Assembly: GCF_002902845.1 (NCBI RefSeq)
Contig: NZ_PPTF01000073.1
Span: 115,808-179,807 of the forward strand
Source: Chromobacterium sinusclupearum
Lineage (GTDB): Bacteria; Pseudomonadota; Gammaproteobacteria; Burkholderiales; Chromobacteriaceae
Reading direction: 5' to 3'
Length of the DNA stretch: 64,000 nt
The position numbers and the translations under genes were made by a program. The notes beneath the pieces were generated by a model, which had not been told where the DNA came from, made no database searches, and worked only from the letters and a program-made list of their open reading frames with translations. Below, one piece after another: positions 18,846-27,896 of the stretch (position 1 is the first letter of the stretch; every line of letters starts with the position of its first letter).

Positions 18846-18871
18846 AAAAAAGCCGGGTCATTCGCCCGGCT
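18846..18871 (-). terminator. ptsI terminator, stem-loop overlapping the ptsI stop codon
   Basis: 7-bp perfect stem AGCCGGG / CCCGGCT with a 7-nt loop followed on the minus strand by six U residues. The ptsI stop codon (18858-18860) lies in the loop, and the T-tract ends only five bases before the waaQ ATG at 18840. Confidence 0.8.
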
Positions 18872-20597
18872 CTGCATTCAGCAGTTGCAACAAATCCGCT
18901 ATTTTATCAGGATCTTCCGATCTGAGCATGCGCGCCGCAATCGGCGCGATTTCGTCCAGGTGGCTGGTCAGCACCTGCTGCTTCACCGACAACAGATTGG
19001 CCGGATGCATCGAGAACTTGCGCAGGCCCATGCCCAGCAGCAGCCGGGTCAGCTTGGCGTCGCCCGCCATCTCGCCGCATACCGAAACCGGCACATTGGC
19101 CTTGATGCCGCACTTGATGGTGTGCAGGATCAGCTTCAGTACCGCCGGATGCACCGGGTCGTACAGGTGGCTGACCGTGTCGTCGTTGCGATCGATCGCC
19201 AGCGTGTACTGGATCAGGTCGTTGGTGCCGATGGACAGGAAATCAACGTGCTTGGTGAAGCTGCCGGCCACCAGCGCGGCCGACGGGATCTCGATCATCG
19301 CGCCCACTTCGATGTCGTCTGCGTAGCCTATGCCCTCGTCGCGCAATTCCTCCTTGGCGTATTCGAACTGCGCCAAGGCCTGCTTCAGTTCCGGCAGGGA
19401 GTTCACCATCGGGAACAGCACGCGGATCCTGCCGTGCACCGAGGCGCGCAGCAAGGCGCGCAGCTGGGCGCGGAACATCAGCGGCTCGGCCAGGCACAGC
19501 CGGATGCCGGTCAGTCCCAGCGCCGGATTGTCGGCCTGATCGTGGGTCAGCCATTTCGGGCTCTTGTCGGCGCCCAGGTCCATGGTGCGGATGGTGACCG
19601 GCATGCCCTTCATCGCCGCCGCCACATGGCGGTAGGCTTCGAATTGCTCGTCCTCGGTCGGCAGGGTATCGCGGCCCAGGAACAGGAATTCGCTGCGGAA
19701 CAGGCCGATGCCGACCGCGCCGGACTCGCGCACGTCGTCCACGTCCTGCGGCCGCTCGATATTGGCCAGCAGTTCGATCACCGAGCCGTCGCGGGTGACG
19801 GCGCTGGACTTGCGGATCGACGACAGCTTGCGCCGCGCGCCACGCCAGGCGCGCAAGCGGCGGCGGTATTCGGTCAGCACCAGCGCGTCCGGGTTGATGA
19901 TCACCACGCCCTGCTGGCCGTCGACGATGATCATCTCGTCCTGGCGGATCAGCTCGCGGCCGTGATGCAAGGCGATCACCGACGGCAAATCCAGGCTGCG
20001 GCCCAGAATGGCGGTATGCGAGGTGGCGCCGCCGACATCGGTGATGAAGGCGGCGAAGTTGGAATCCTTGAAATAAACCATGTCGGCTGGCGACAGGTCG
20101 TGCGCCACCAGGATGTGGTCTTCCACCAGATCCTCCGGCGCCGGCAACTGCGGCGCGTCGCCGTCCAGATTGGTGAAAATGCGCTCGACCACCTGCAGCA
20201 CGTCGTTTTTGCGCTCGCGCAGGTAGTCTTCCTCGATCGCGTCGAACTGCTCGATCAGATGGTCGCACTGCAGCTTCAACGCCCATTCGGCGTTGCAGCG
20301 CTGTTTCTCGATGATCTCGCGCGGCTCGCGCGAGATGGTGACATCGCCCAGCAGCATGATGTGCAGCGACAGGAAAGCGCCCAGCTCCGCCGGCGCGTTC
20401 TCCGGGATGCTGCCCCACAGCATCTCCAGCTCCTTGCGGGTGGCCCGCACCGCCTCGTCAAAACGCAGTTTTTCCGCCGGGACCTCGTCGTCCTCCAGCA
20501 GATAGTGCGCCACATCGTCCATGCTGCGCGATATCAGGTGGGCCCGGCCGATGGCGATGCCCCCGCCAATGGCCACCCCGTGCAGGATGATGCTCAT
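18858..20597 (-). CDS. ptsI: PTS enzyme I (phosphoenolpyruvate-protein phosphotransferase)
   Basis: Transfers phosphate from PEP to HPr His15. 579 residues, normal length. N-terminal HPr-binding and swivelling His domain with the phosphorylated histidine in GGATSHTAILGRSLDLP. The C-terminal PEP-binding barrel has GIGLFRSEFLFLGRD, TIRTMDLGADK, the SIGTNDLIQYTLAIDR segment and the active-site cysteine in VSVCGEMAGD. The ATG at 20597 (MSIILHGV) matches the family start; a longer frame to 20642 adds unrelated sequence. Downstream of ptsH with a hairpin between them. Confidence 0.95.
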   Translation of the reverse strand: MSIILHGVAIGGGIAIGRAHLISRSMDDVAHYLLEDDEVPAEKLRFDEAVRATRKELEMLWGSIPENAPAELGAFLSLHIMLLGDVTISREPREIIEKQRCNAEWALKLQCDHLIEQFDAIEEDYLRERKNDVLQVVERIFTNLDGDAPQLPAPEDLVEDHILVAHDLSPADMVYFKDSNFAAFITDVGGATSHTAILGRSLDLPSVIALHHGRELIRQDEMIIVDGQQGVVIINPDALVLTEYRRRLRAWRGARRKLSSIRKSSAVTRDGSVIELLANIERPQDVDDVRESGAVGIGLFRSEFLFLGRDTLPTEDEQFEAYRHVAAAMKGMPVTIRTMDLGADKSPKWLTHDQADNPALGLTGIRLCLAEPLMFRAQLRALLRASVHGRIRVLFPMVNSLPELKQALAQFEYAKEELRDEGIGYADDIEVGAMIEIPSAALVAGSFTKHVDFLSIGTNDLIQYTLAIDRNDDTVSHLYDPVHPAVLKLILHTIKCGIKANVPVSVCGEMAGDAKLTRLLLGMGLRKFSMHPANLLSVKQQVLTSHLDEIAPIAARMLRSEDPDKIADLLQLLNAEPGE

Positions 20598-20672
20598 TGC
20601 CCCTCCCCAGGCGGGCCGTGTTTTTGTCGCTATGCCCGCCATGACCTCCGCCGCATATTGCGGCGACTCCCT

Positions 20673-20695
20673 GAAAGGCCGGGGAAAAGCCGGCC
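20673..20695 (-). terminator. Hairpin between ptsH and ptsI (possible attenuator)
   Basis: 6-bp G+C stem (GGCCGG at 20677-20682 with CCGGCC at 20690-20695), 7-nt loop, then UUUC on the minus strand. Position between ptsH and ptsI suggests partial termination that would give more HPr than enzyme I. Confidence 0.4.
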
Positions 20696-20711
20696 CCCGC
20701 CCGCTCGCGCC

Positions 20712-20981
20712 TTATTCCGCCTCGTCGAAGCGGTTGTTGATCAGCGCGACCAGCGCTTCCAGCGCCTGTTGCTCATCCTCGCCGCTGACCTCCAGCTCCA
20801 CCTTGGCGCCCTTGGCCGCCGCCAGCATCATGACGCCCATGATGCTCTTGCCGTTGACGCGGCGGCTGTTGCGGGCGATGAAGATATCGCTCTTGTAACG
20901 ACTGGCCAGCTGGGTGAACTTGCTGGACGCGCGCGCGTGCAGTCCCAGCTTGTTGATGATTTCCACTTCAGATCGCAGCAT
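20712..20981 (-). CDS. ptsH: Phosphocarrier protein HPr
   Basis: 89-residue PTS phosphocarrier. His15 in the KLGLHARASSKF motif is the enzyme I/EIIA phosphorylation site. Ser46 in NGKSIMGVMMLAAAKG is the site regulated by HPr kinase (HprK) in betaproteobacteria. The first 14 bases overlap the end of the EIIA gene, so the two are translationally coupled. Confidence 0.96.
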   Translation of the reverse strand: MLRSEVEIINKLGLHARASSKFTQLASRYKSDIFIARNSRRVNGKSIMGVMMLAAAKGAKVELEVSGEDEQQALEALVALINNRFDEAE

Positions 20982-21375
20982 TTCCTTCCCCCGGAATAAT
21001 GTAAAGCACGCCTTCCAGCCCGCCGGTGATCGCCTTGCTGACCACGATCTCCAGCGGCTGGCTGCTATAGCACAACGCCCGCACCAGCATAGGCAGGTTG
21101 ACGCCCGCCACCGCCTCCACGCGGCCAGGCCGGATCAGCCTGCTGGCGATATTGGAGGGCGTGCCGCCGTACATATCGGTCAGCACCACCACGCCGTCGC
21201 CCTGCTCCAGTCCGTCCACCAGGCCTTGCGCCTCGCCCAGCTTGCGTTCCGGGTCTTCCGTCTTGTCCACGGTCATGACCGCCAGGTTTTCCGGCTCCCG
21301 GCCCAGAATGTGTCTGGCGCAATCCGCCAGGCACCGTCCCAGGTCTCCATGTGCAATTATCAGAACACCTACCAT
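20968..21375 (-). CDS. PTS EIIA component, mannose/fructose family (EIIA-Man-like)
   Basis: 135 residues beginning MVGVLIIAHGDLGRCL; His9 is the predicted phospho-acceptor of the EIIA-Man fold. The segment VVVLTDMYGGTPSNIASRL is diagnostic for this family. No EIIB, EIIC or EIID gene is nearby, so the EIIA-HPr-EI chain probably acts in regulation rather than sugar import, as known for PTS-Ntr-type systems of many betaproteobacteria. The ATG at 21375 was chosen over 21456 because the fold starts immediately after it. Confidence 0.9.
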   Translation of the reverse strand: MVGVLIIAHGDLGRCLADCARHILGREPENLAVMTVDKTEDPERKLGEAQGLVDGLEQGDGVVVLTDMYGGTPSNIASRLIRPGRVEAVAGVNLPMLVRALCYSSQPLEIVVSKAITGGLEGVLYIIPGEGNAAI

Positions 21376-21468
21376 GCCTGAGTCTTCGAGTTGGTGCGGC
21401 CGGACCAGCCCGCCGCGTTGATGAGCAAAGCTCGAACTCGCGCGGGCCAGGCCCACGCATCCGCGAGA

Positions 21469-22881
21469 TCAATCTTCCTGAATTGTAACAGCTGAATTCT
21501 CGCTGCGGCGGTACCAGGCCAGCTTGTCCGCCAATTCCACCACTTCACCCACGATGATCAAGGCCGGCGACGCGATGCCGTGCGAGGCCATCAGACCGGG
21601 CAAAGTCGATAAAGTGCCGCACACCGTGCGCTGTCTTTCCGTAGTGGCCCATTCCACCGCCGCCGCCGGCGTCTCCGCGCCGCGGCCATGCGCGATGAAA
21701 GCCTGGCACAACTCCGCCGCCGTCGAGACCCCCATATATACCACCACGGTCTGCTGCGGCCGGGTCAGCGCGGGCCAATCCAGCTGAATGGTGCCGTCTT
21801 GCTTGTGTCCGGTAACGAAGGTGACAGACTGCGCGTAGTCGCGGTGCGTCAGCGGAATGCCGGCGTAAGCCGCCGCGCCGCTGGCCGAGGTGATGCCGGG
21901 CACCACTTCGAACGGAATGCCCTGCTCCGCCAGCGTGGCGATTTCCTCGCCGCCGCGGCCGAAGGTGAACGGATCGCCGCCCTTCAGCCGCAACACTCTT
22001 TTACCCTGCTTGGCCAGGGTCACCATCAACTGGTTGATGTCATCCTGCGGCAGGGCATGATTGGCGCGCGCCTTGCCCACGTAGACGCGCTCGGCGTCGC
22101 GCCGCACCAGGTTCAGCAGCCCCGGCGCCACCAGTTTGTCGTACAGCACCACGTCGGCCTGCTGCATCAGCCGCAGCGCGCGGAAGGTCAACAGATCCGG
22201 ATTGCCCGGCCCGGCCCCCACCAGATAGACCGCGCCGGCGCGATCCGCGCCGCCGGCGGCGATGCGCGCTTCCATTTCGGCCCGCGCCGCCGCCTCGTCG
22301 CCGTTCATCACCGCGTCGGCCAGCGGTCCTTCCAGCACCGTTTCCCAGAAGCGGCGGCGGGCGTCGACGTCGGGGAAACGCGCCTTGACCGCGTCGCGGA
22401 ACGAGGCGCCGAAACGCGCCAGCCGGCCGTAACCGGCCGGAATCAGGCTTTCCAGCCGCGCGCGGATGGAGCGCGCCAGCACCGGCACGCTGCCGCCGCT
22501 GGCCACCGCCACCATCAACGGCGAGCGGTCTATGATGGCCGGGCTGATGTAGCGCGAAGCCGCGGGATCATCCACCACATTCACCAGGATGCCGCGCGCC
22601 TCGGCGTCGGCCGCTACCTGATGGTTGACGGCCCGGTCATCGGTGGCGACCACCACCAGACGCTGGCCGTCCAGCTGCTCCGCGGCATAGCGCGCCGCCA
22701 GATGCGTCAGTTCGCCCTCGCTGGCCAACTGCGCCAGCTCCGGCGCCAGTTCCGGCGCCACCACTTGCAGCCGGGCGCCGGCCGCCAGCAGCAGGCGCGC
22801 CTTGCGCAAGGCGACCTCCCCGCCGCCCACCACTAAGCAGGGCTGCTGCCGCAGTTTCAAAAAGATCGGAAAGAATTCCAT
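21469..22881 (-). CDS. cysG: Siroheme synthase CysG (trifunctional)
   Basis: Makes siroheme from uroporphyrinogen III for sulfite/nitrite reductase. The N-terminal half (about 1-205) is the NAD-dependent precorrin-2 dehydrogenase/ferrochelatase, with [19 protein letters not shown] and [17 protein letters not shown]. The C-terminal half (about 215-460) is the SAM uroporphyrinogen methyltransferase, with [38 protein letters not shown] and [20 protein letters not shown]. 470 residues from MEFFPIFLK at 22881; ATGs at 22893 and 22911 are possible. Standalone gene, same strand as the PTS genes. Confidence 0.94.
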   Translation of the reverse strand: MEFFPIFLKLRQQPCLVVGGGEVALRKARLLLAAGARLQVVAPELAPELAQLASEGELTHLAARYAAEQLDGQRLVVVATDDRAVNHQVAADAEARGILVNVVDDPAASRYISPAIIDRSPLMVAVASGGSVPVLARSIRARLESLIPAGYGRLARFGASFRDAVKARFPDVDARRRFWETVLEGPLADAVMNGDEAAARAEMEARIAAGGADRAGAVYLVGAGPGNPDLLTFRALRLMQQADVVLYDKLVAPGLLNLVRRDAERVYVGKARANHALPQDDINQLMVTLAKQGKRVLRLKGGDPFTFGRGGEEIATLAEQGIPFEVVPGITSASGAAAYAGIPLTHRDYAQSVTFVTGHKQDGTIQLDWPALTRPQQTVVVYMGVSTAAELCQAFIAHGRGAETPAAAVEWATTERQRTVCGTLSTLPGLMASHGIASPALIIVGEVVELADKLAWYRRSENSAVTIQED

Positions 22882-23068
22882 TTCACGCTCCATGCCCGGT
22901 AGACTCACCACCCAGTCCAGACCGGTCTTGCGCCATATAGGCGCCGCAATTGTATGCGTTCAAGCATACTGCATTTGTTGCGTAAATACGACGCTAGCCA
23001 AGCGGGATGAGCGACCCGTCAGGGGCAAGCGGCCGGTCGGTGTCAAAATTCACGTTTCGCTTTTCCGG

Positions 23069-25018
23069 ATGGTTCAGTTGCAAAGCCGTTTGATTCTCTT
23101 CCTGAGCCGAGCCGGCCTGGCCTTACCCTGGTGCGGACCGTTGCCCGCAGGGGCCGCCTCCACCACGCCCAGCGGCTTCGCCGAAACCGGCTGGCTGCTG
23201 GCCGCCATCGCCACCGGCTTGTGGCTGTACGGCCTGATGCGGCAGCGCCGCGCGCGCGGCACGCTGCAGGACGCTTGCCTGGGCCTGCTGGAATTCCATC
23301 TGCCGCGCCAGCATGTGCGCAGCCGGGCGCAATCGCTGCAGCGGCTGCTGGGCATGCCCGCCCATACCCAGGACATGGATTTTGGCCGCTGGCTGGGCCT
23401 GCTGCACCCAGAAGACCGCCCTCGCTTCGCCCAATTGCTGGCCACGCCGCCACAAGCGCCGGAAGCCAATTACGAGGTGCGCATCCGCCATCACAGCGGA
23501 CATTGGGAATGGCTGGAAATCACCTGGCGCCCCGGCTGGCGCAGCGGCCGCGTGCAGAAGCTGACCGCCCTGTGCCGCGTCGCGACTGCGCGCAAGCACC
23601 ACGAAGCGGCGATGATCCGCCGCGAGCAGCAGTTCCGCACCCTGGTGGACAATTCCGAGGACATCGTCGCCCGCTATGATCTGGAACTGCGCTGCCTGTT
23701 CATCAACCGCAGCGTCAGCCGCTATTTCCCCCTGCCGCTGGAAGAACACCTGGGCAAGACGCCGCGCGAAAAAGGCTGGAACGAAGACGCCAGCAGCCGC
23801 TTCGAACATGAGTGCCGTCAACTCATCAATACCTGGGAAGCGCGCAATTTCGAGCTGGAGCTGAACAACGGCCCCAACCGCCATATCTTCGAAATCCGCC
23901 TGTTTCCGGAATTCGACAGCGCCGGCATGCTGAAAACCATCCTCTCCGTGGACCGCGAAGTCACGTCCAGCCGCCAGGGCGAAAAGCTGCTGGCCGAGGA
24001 AAACGCCGTGCTGGAAATGATCGCCGGCAACCACCCGCTGCCGCAGACGCTGAACCAGATCTGCCAGATGATGGAGTCGCAGCAGCCCAATGGCATGTGC
24101 AGCATCATGCTGCTGGACGATGACGGCCAGTCGCTGCGCTTCGCCGCCGGGCTCAGCCTGCCCGCCGCCTACCGCAAGCTGATAGACCGCGTGGAAATCG
24201 GCCCCAGCGTCGGCTCCTGCGGCACCTCGGCGCACTGGAAGCGCACCATCGTGGTGGACGACATCTTCAACAGCCCGCTGTGGCAACACGCGCAGGATAA
24301 GGTGCGTCCATTCGACCTGCGCGCCTGCTGGTCCACGCCCATTTTCTCCAGCGACCGTCGCCTGCTCGGCACTTTCGCCACCTATTACCGCGAACCGCGC
24401 AGCCCCACGCCGGAGGAACTGGCGCTGGCCCACCGCAGCACCCACATCATCGCCATCGCGCTGCAGCGCCACGGCCATGAGAAACAGCTGTTCCGGCTGG
24501 CCACGCAGGACAGCCTGACCGAGCTGAACAACCGCCGCCAGTTCATCGAGCTGGCCGACCGCGAGCTGGAGCGTTGCCGGCGCCACCAGGGTCCGCTGAC
24601 GGTGATGATGATGGACCTCGATCATTTCAAGCAGATCAACGACCACCACGGCCACGCCGTGGGCGACGTGGTGATCCGCCACTTCGCCGACCTGTGCCGG
24701 GAGACCCTGCGCGCCTGCGACCTGTGCGGCCGGCTGGGCGGCGAGGAGTTCGCAGCGCTGCTGCCGGACACAGGCATCGACGACGCGCGGCTGGTGGCGG
24801 AACGGCTGCGCGCGGCCGTGGCGGCGGCCAAGCTGCCGGCAGACGGCGGCACGCTGTCCTTCACCGTCAGCATCGGCGTGGCGCAGCGCTTGCCGGACGA
24901 GAACGATATCGACGAAGTGCTCAGCCGCGCCGACAAACTGCTGTACCAGGCCAAGCGCGAGGGGCGCAACCGCGTCTTTGCCGACGGCGCTGCGCCGCCT
25001 GAGGCGGTTTCCGGCTAG
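23069..25018 (+). CDS. Diguanylate cyclase with PAS and GAF sensor domains
   Basis: 649 residues. The N-terminus has a hydrophobic signal/anchor (about 4-35) and a transmembrane stretch (about 40-58, WLLAAIATGLWLYGL). PAS-like folds follow (about 70-170 and 185-300; second begins REQQFRTLVDNSEDIVARYD), then a GAF domain (about 310-460, with VGSCGTSAHWKRTIVVDDI). The GGDEF domain (about 475-640) has the active site GGEEF at residues 557-561 and an inhibitory I-site RACD five residues upstream. It therefore should make c-di-GMP with product feedback. No EAL domain. The frame is open upstream into cysG antisense; ATG 23069 was chosen for the hydrophobic N-terminus, with a weak Shine-Dalgarno, so the start is uncertain. 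Confidence 0.85.
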   Translation: MVQLQSRLILFLSRAGLALPWCGPLPAGAASTTPSGFAETGWLLAAIATGLWLYGLMRQRRARGTLQDACLGLLEFHLPRQHVRSRAQSLQRLLGMPAHTQDMDFGRWLGLLHPEDRPRFAQLLATPPQAPEANYEVRIRHHSGHWEWLEITWRPGWRSGRVQKLTALCRVATARKHHEAAMIRREQQFRTLVDNSEDIVARYDLELRCLFINRSVSRYFPLPLEEHLGKTPREKGWNEDASSRFEHECRQLINTWEARNFELELNNGPNRHIFEIRLFPEFDSAGMLKTILSVDREVTSSRQGEKLLAEENAVLEMIAGNHPLPQTLNQICQMMESQQPNGMCSIMLLDDDGQSLRFAAGLSLPAAYRKLIDRVEIGPSVGSCGTSAHWKRTIVVDDIFNSPLWQHAQDKVRPFDLRACWSTPIFSSDRRLLGTFATYYREPRSPTPEELALAHRSTHIIAIALQRHGHEKQLFRLATQDSLTELNNRRQFIELADRELERCRRHQGPLTVMMMDLDHFKQINDHHGHAVGDVVIRHFADLCRETLRACDLCGRLGGEEFAALLPDTGIDDARLVAERLRAAVAAAKLPADGGTLSFTVSIGVAQRLPDENDIDEVLSRADKLLYQAKREGRNRVFADGAAPPEAVSG

Positions 25019-25049
25019 AATGGCGCCCTTTGCCGCTCCCGCCTGATCC

Positions 25050-25853
25050 ATGAACCGCTGGCATACCGATTACCTCGCCCACCCGCTCTATCAGCCGGTG
25101 CGCCGCTTCGTCCCGGCCTGGCCGACGTGGCCGCGGCAAGCCGATTTCGACGACCTGCTGGCCGCTGCGCGAGACGGCGGCGCGCCCCTGCCCGACGCGC
25201 TGCGCTTCGTCTGCGCGCTGGAGCCCGAGGCCTATTACGAAATGCATATCGGCGCCACCGGCGAGGTGCCCACCCGTCCGCAAAACTGGCATGACTGGTT
25301 CAACGCGCTGGCGTGGCTGGCCTGGCCGCGCGCCAAGGCGGCGCTGAACCGCCGCCATGTGCGGGCCATCGCCCGCGGCGAGACCCGGCGCGGGCCGCTG
25401 CGCGACGCGGCCACGCTGCTGGACGAATGCGGCGTGATCGTGGCCACCGCCGATCCGGCGCTGGGCCAGGCGCTGGACGATATGCGCTGGCAGGAATTGT
25501 TCATCGCGCGCCGCGCCGACTGGGGCCGCCGCATCGCGGCGTTCACGCTGGGCCATGCGGTCATGGAGATGGGATTGACGCCGCACATCGGCTGGTGCGG
25601 CAAGGCGCTGATTCTGGACGTCACGCCGGACTTCTTCGCGCGGGACGAGGCCACCCAGTTGCGCCAGCTGGATGCCATGCTGGCGGCCAGGCTGGACGAC
25701 GACGCCTTCCTTCCCCGCCCGCGCGCGCTGTGCCCGCTGCCCTTGCTGGGCATACCGGGCTGGTGGCCGGACAATGAAGATCCGGCCTTCTACGACAATA
25801 CCGCTTACTTCTGCCCCACGCGCCGGGCGAAATCCGCCACCGTCTCCGCCTGA
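25050..25853 (+). CDS. DUF3025 family protein
   Basis: 267 residues of unknown function, recognised as DUF3025 from YYEMHIGATGEVPTRPQNWHDWFNALAWLAWPRAKAALN (the conserved E-x3-G-x-VPTR-x2-NWHD-x-FNAL-x-W-x-PR-K block, about residues 63-100) and the later DECGVIVATADP stretch. No signal peptide or membrane helix is visible; rich in Trp, His and Arg. Starts 31 bp after the diguanylate cyclase stop, so possibly co-transcribed. Its last 49 bases overlap the convergent yihY gene. Confidence 0.8.
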   Translation: MNRWHTDYLAHPLYQPVRRFVPAWPTWPRQADFDDLLAAARDGGAPLPDALRFVCALEPEAYYEMHIGATGEVPTRPQNWHDWFNALAWLAWPRAKAALNRRHVRAIARGETRRGPLRDAATLLDECGVIVATADPALGQALDDMRWQELFIARRADWGRRIAAFTLGHAVMEMGLTPHIGWCGKALILDVTPDFFARDEATQLRQLDAMLAARLDDDAFLPRPRALCPLPLLGIPGWWPDNEDPAFYDNTAYFCPTRRAKSATVSA

Positions 25854-27013
25854 AGCCCGTCGGTCATCGGCCCTAGCAGCTCGGCCAGCGCCCTGCCCAG
25901 CGCATCGTCGCGCTCGCTTTCGCGGCGATAGACAAACAGCTCGAACAACTCGGCCAGATGAATGGCCGACGCCCGCTTCATCAACACCCAGGCGTCGCCA
26001 CCGCCCTTCTGCACATAGCCATTTTGCGCCAGCCTATCCAGCACCAGGCCCAATTCGTCGTAGCCGACCTTGATCTCGCGGCGCAATTGCGGCGGCGTCA
26101 TCGCCTCGCCGCGCACCTGCGCGGCATCCAGCAGCAGCAGCACTTCCACCGCGTCCAGGAAACGGCGGTGCGGCTCGTTGCGCCGCCGCCAGGCCTCGCC
26201 CTCCCAATACGACAGCGCCGAGGTGAACACCGCGCCGGCCAGCACCACCAGCCACAGGCAATACACCCACAGCAGAAAGATCGGAATACTGGCGAAAGCG
26301 CCGTACACCAGCTGGTAGTTGGCCACCTGGCCGATGTAGAAGCCGAAACCGGCCTTGGTGGCCTCCAGCAGCAGCGAAGTGGCCAACGCCCCCGCCACCG
26401 CATGGCGGAACGGCACGAAGCGGTTGGGCACGATGCGGTACAGCAGCGACAACACCAGCGCGGTCAGCACGATGGTGCCGCCCACTTCCACCACGCCGGC
26501 CAATAACGGCAGGTTCTTCTCGAAGCGGGTCACCCGGAACAGCCAGCGCCACGACAGCAGGCTGCCGCCCAGCACCAGCGGCCCCAGCGTCAGCACCGTC
26601 CAGTACACCATGCTCTGCTGCAGCCAGGGCCGGCCGCGGCGCACGCCCCAAATGGCGTTGAAGGTCCGTTCGATGGTGGACATCAGCATCAGCGCGGTGA
26701 CGCCCAGCATCACAATGCCGGCGGCGGTGAGTTTTTCCGCATTGTCGGCAAACTGCCGCATGTAGACGGTAATCACCTTGCCGGCGAATTCCGGCACCAG
26801 CGTCGACAACAGCATGATCTTGAAGCGGGTGCTGTAATCGGAAAACACCGGAAACGCCGAAATCACCGTCAGCGCGATGGTGAACAGCGGCACCAGCGCC
26901 AGCAGCGTGGTGAAAGTCAGGCTGCCCGACACCTGCAGCACTCGCAGACAGCTCATGCGGCGGACGATGAAGCGGGCAAAGCTGAAATAGGGTTCGAATC
27001 GTTGAGCTTGCAT
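25805..27013 (-). CDS. YihY/BrkB family inner-membrane protein
   Basis: 402 residues. The first about 270 residues contain six predicted membrane segments with the family pattern SLTFTTLLALVPLFTIALTVISAFP, IERTFNAIWGV and YQLVYGAFASIPIFLLWVYCLW. A cytoplasmic winged-helix-like tail (about 280-400) follows. The family was once called ribonuclease BN, an assignment later withdrawn for E. coli YihY; the actual role is unknown. Start set at MQAQRFEPYF (27013); a longer frame to 27049 exists. Convergent overlap with the DUF3025 gene. Confidence 0.88.
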   Translation of the reverse strand: MQAQRFEPYFSFARFIVRRMSCLRVLQVSGSLTFTTLLALVPLFTIALTVISAFPVFSDYSTRFKIMLLSTLVPEFAGKVITVYMRQFADNAEKLTAAGIVMLGVTALMLMSTIERTFNAIWGVRRGRPWLQQSMVYWTVLTLGPLVLGGSLLSWRWLFRVTRFEKNLPLLAGVVEVGGTIVLTALVLSLLYRIVPNRFVPFRHAVAGALATSLLLEATKAGFGFYIGQVANYQLVYGAFASIPIFLLWVYCLWLVVLAGAVFTSALSYWEGEAWRRRNEPHRRFLDAVEVLLLLDAAQVRGEAMTPPQLRREIKVGYDELGLVLDRLAQNGYVQKGGGDAWVLMKRASAIHLAELFELFVYRRESERDDALGRALAELLGPMTDGLQAETVADFARRVGQK

Positions 27014-27027
27014 GGGCGCAAAGGTAA

Positions 27028-27702
<675 letters not shown>

Positions 27703-27840
27703 TGTCATGCCGCTACGCCGGATCCAGTATTTGGGTCTGCGAGAGGACAAATTCTTGGCGGACAACATAGCCAGCAGGCCGGTCTGCCGTCGGCATCCCG
27801 CCTGCGTACTCGCTGGAGGGAAATCATAACTTTCGGATCG

Positions 27841-27896
27841 AGAGCGAGACATTTTATGATATTGTTATATTTCATTAAAATGTGAAAGCCAACCGC
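27841..27896 (+). promoter_or_regulatory. AT-rich leader with 8-bp inverted repeat before the oxidoreductase gene
   Basis: An A+T-rich block in an otherwise GC-rich context contains the inverted repeat ACATTTTA (27849-27856) / TAAAATGT (27876-27883), spaced 19 bp, ending 13 bp before the start codon. It is a candidate operator or promoter; the regulator is unknown and no confident -35/-10 pair was assigned. Confidence 0.35.

Noticed and set aside
17761-19326. Plus-strand frame of about 520 codons opposite waaQ and the end of ptsI
   Set aside because: Low-complexity Gln/Arg/His composition, no start signal, overlaps two genes with convincing motifs.
18885-20999. Long plus-strand open frame (about 700 codons) antisense to ptsI and ptsH
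   Set aside because: Arg/Gln/His/Ala-rich shadow of a GC-rich gene on the other strand; ptsI and ptsH have clear motifs and the antisense frame has none.
23123-25051. Long minus-strand frame antisense to the diguanylate cyclase
   Set aside because: Mirror frame of a GC-rich gene; no domains, while the plus strand has PAS, GAF and GGEEF motifs.
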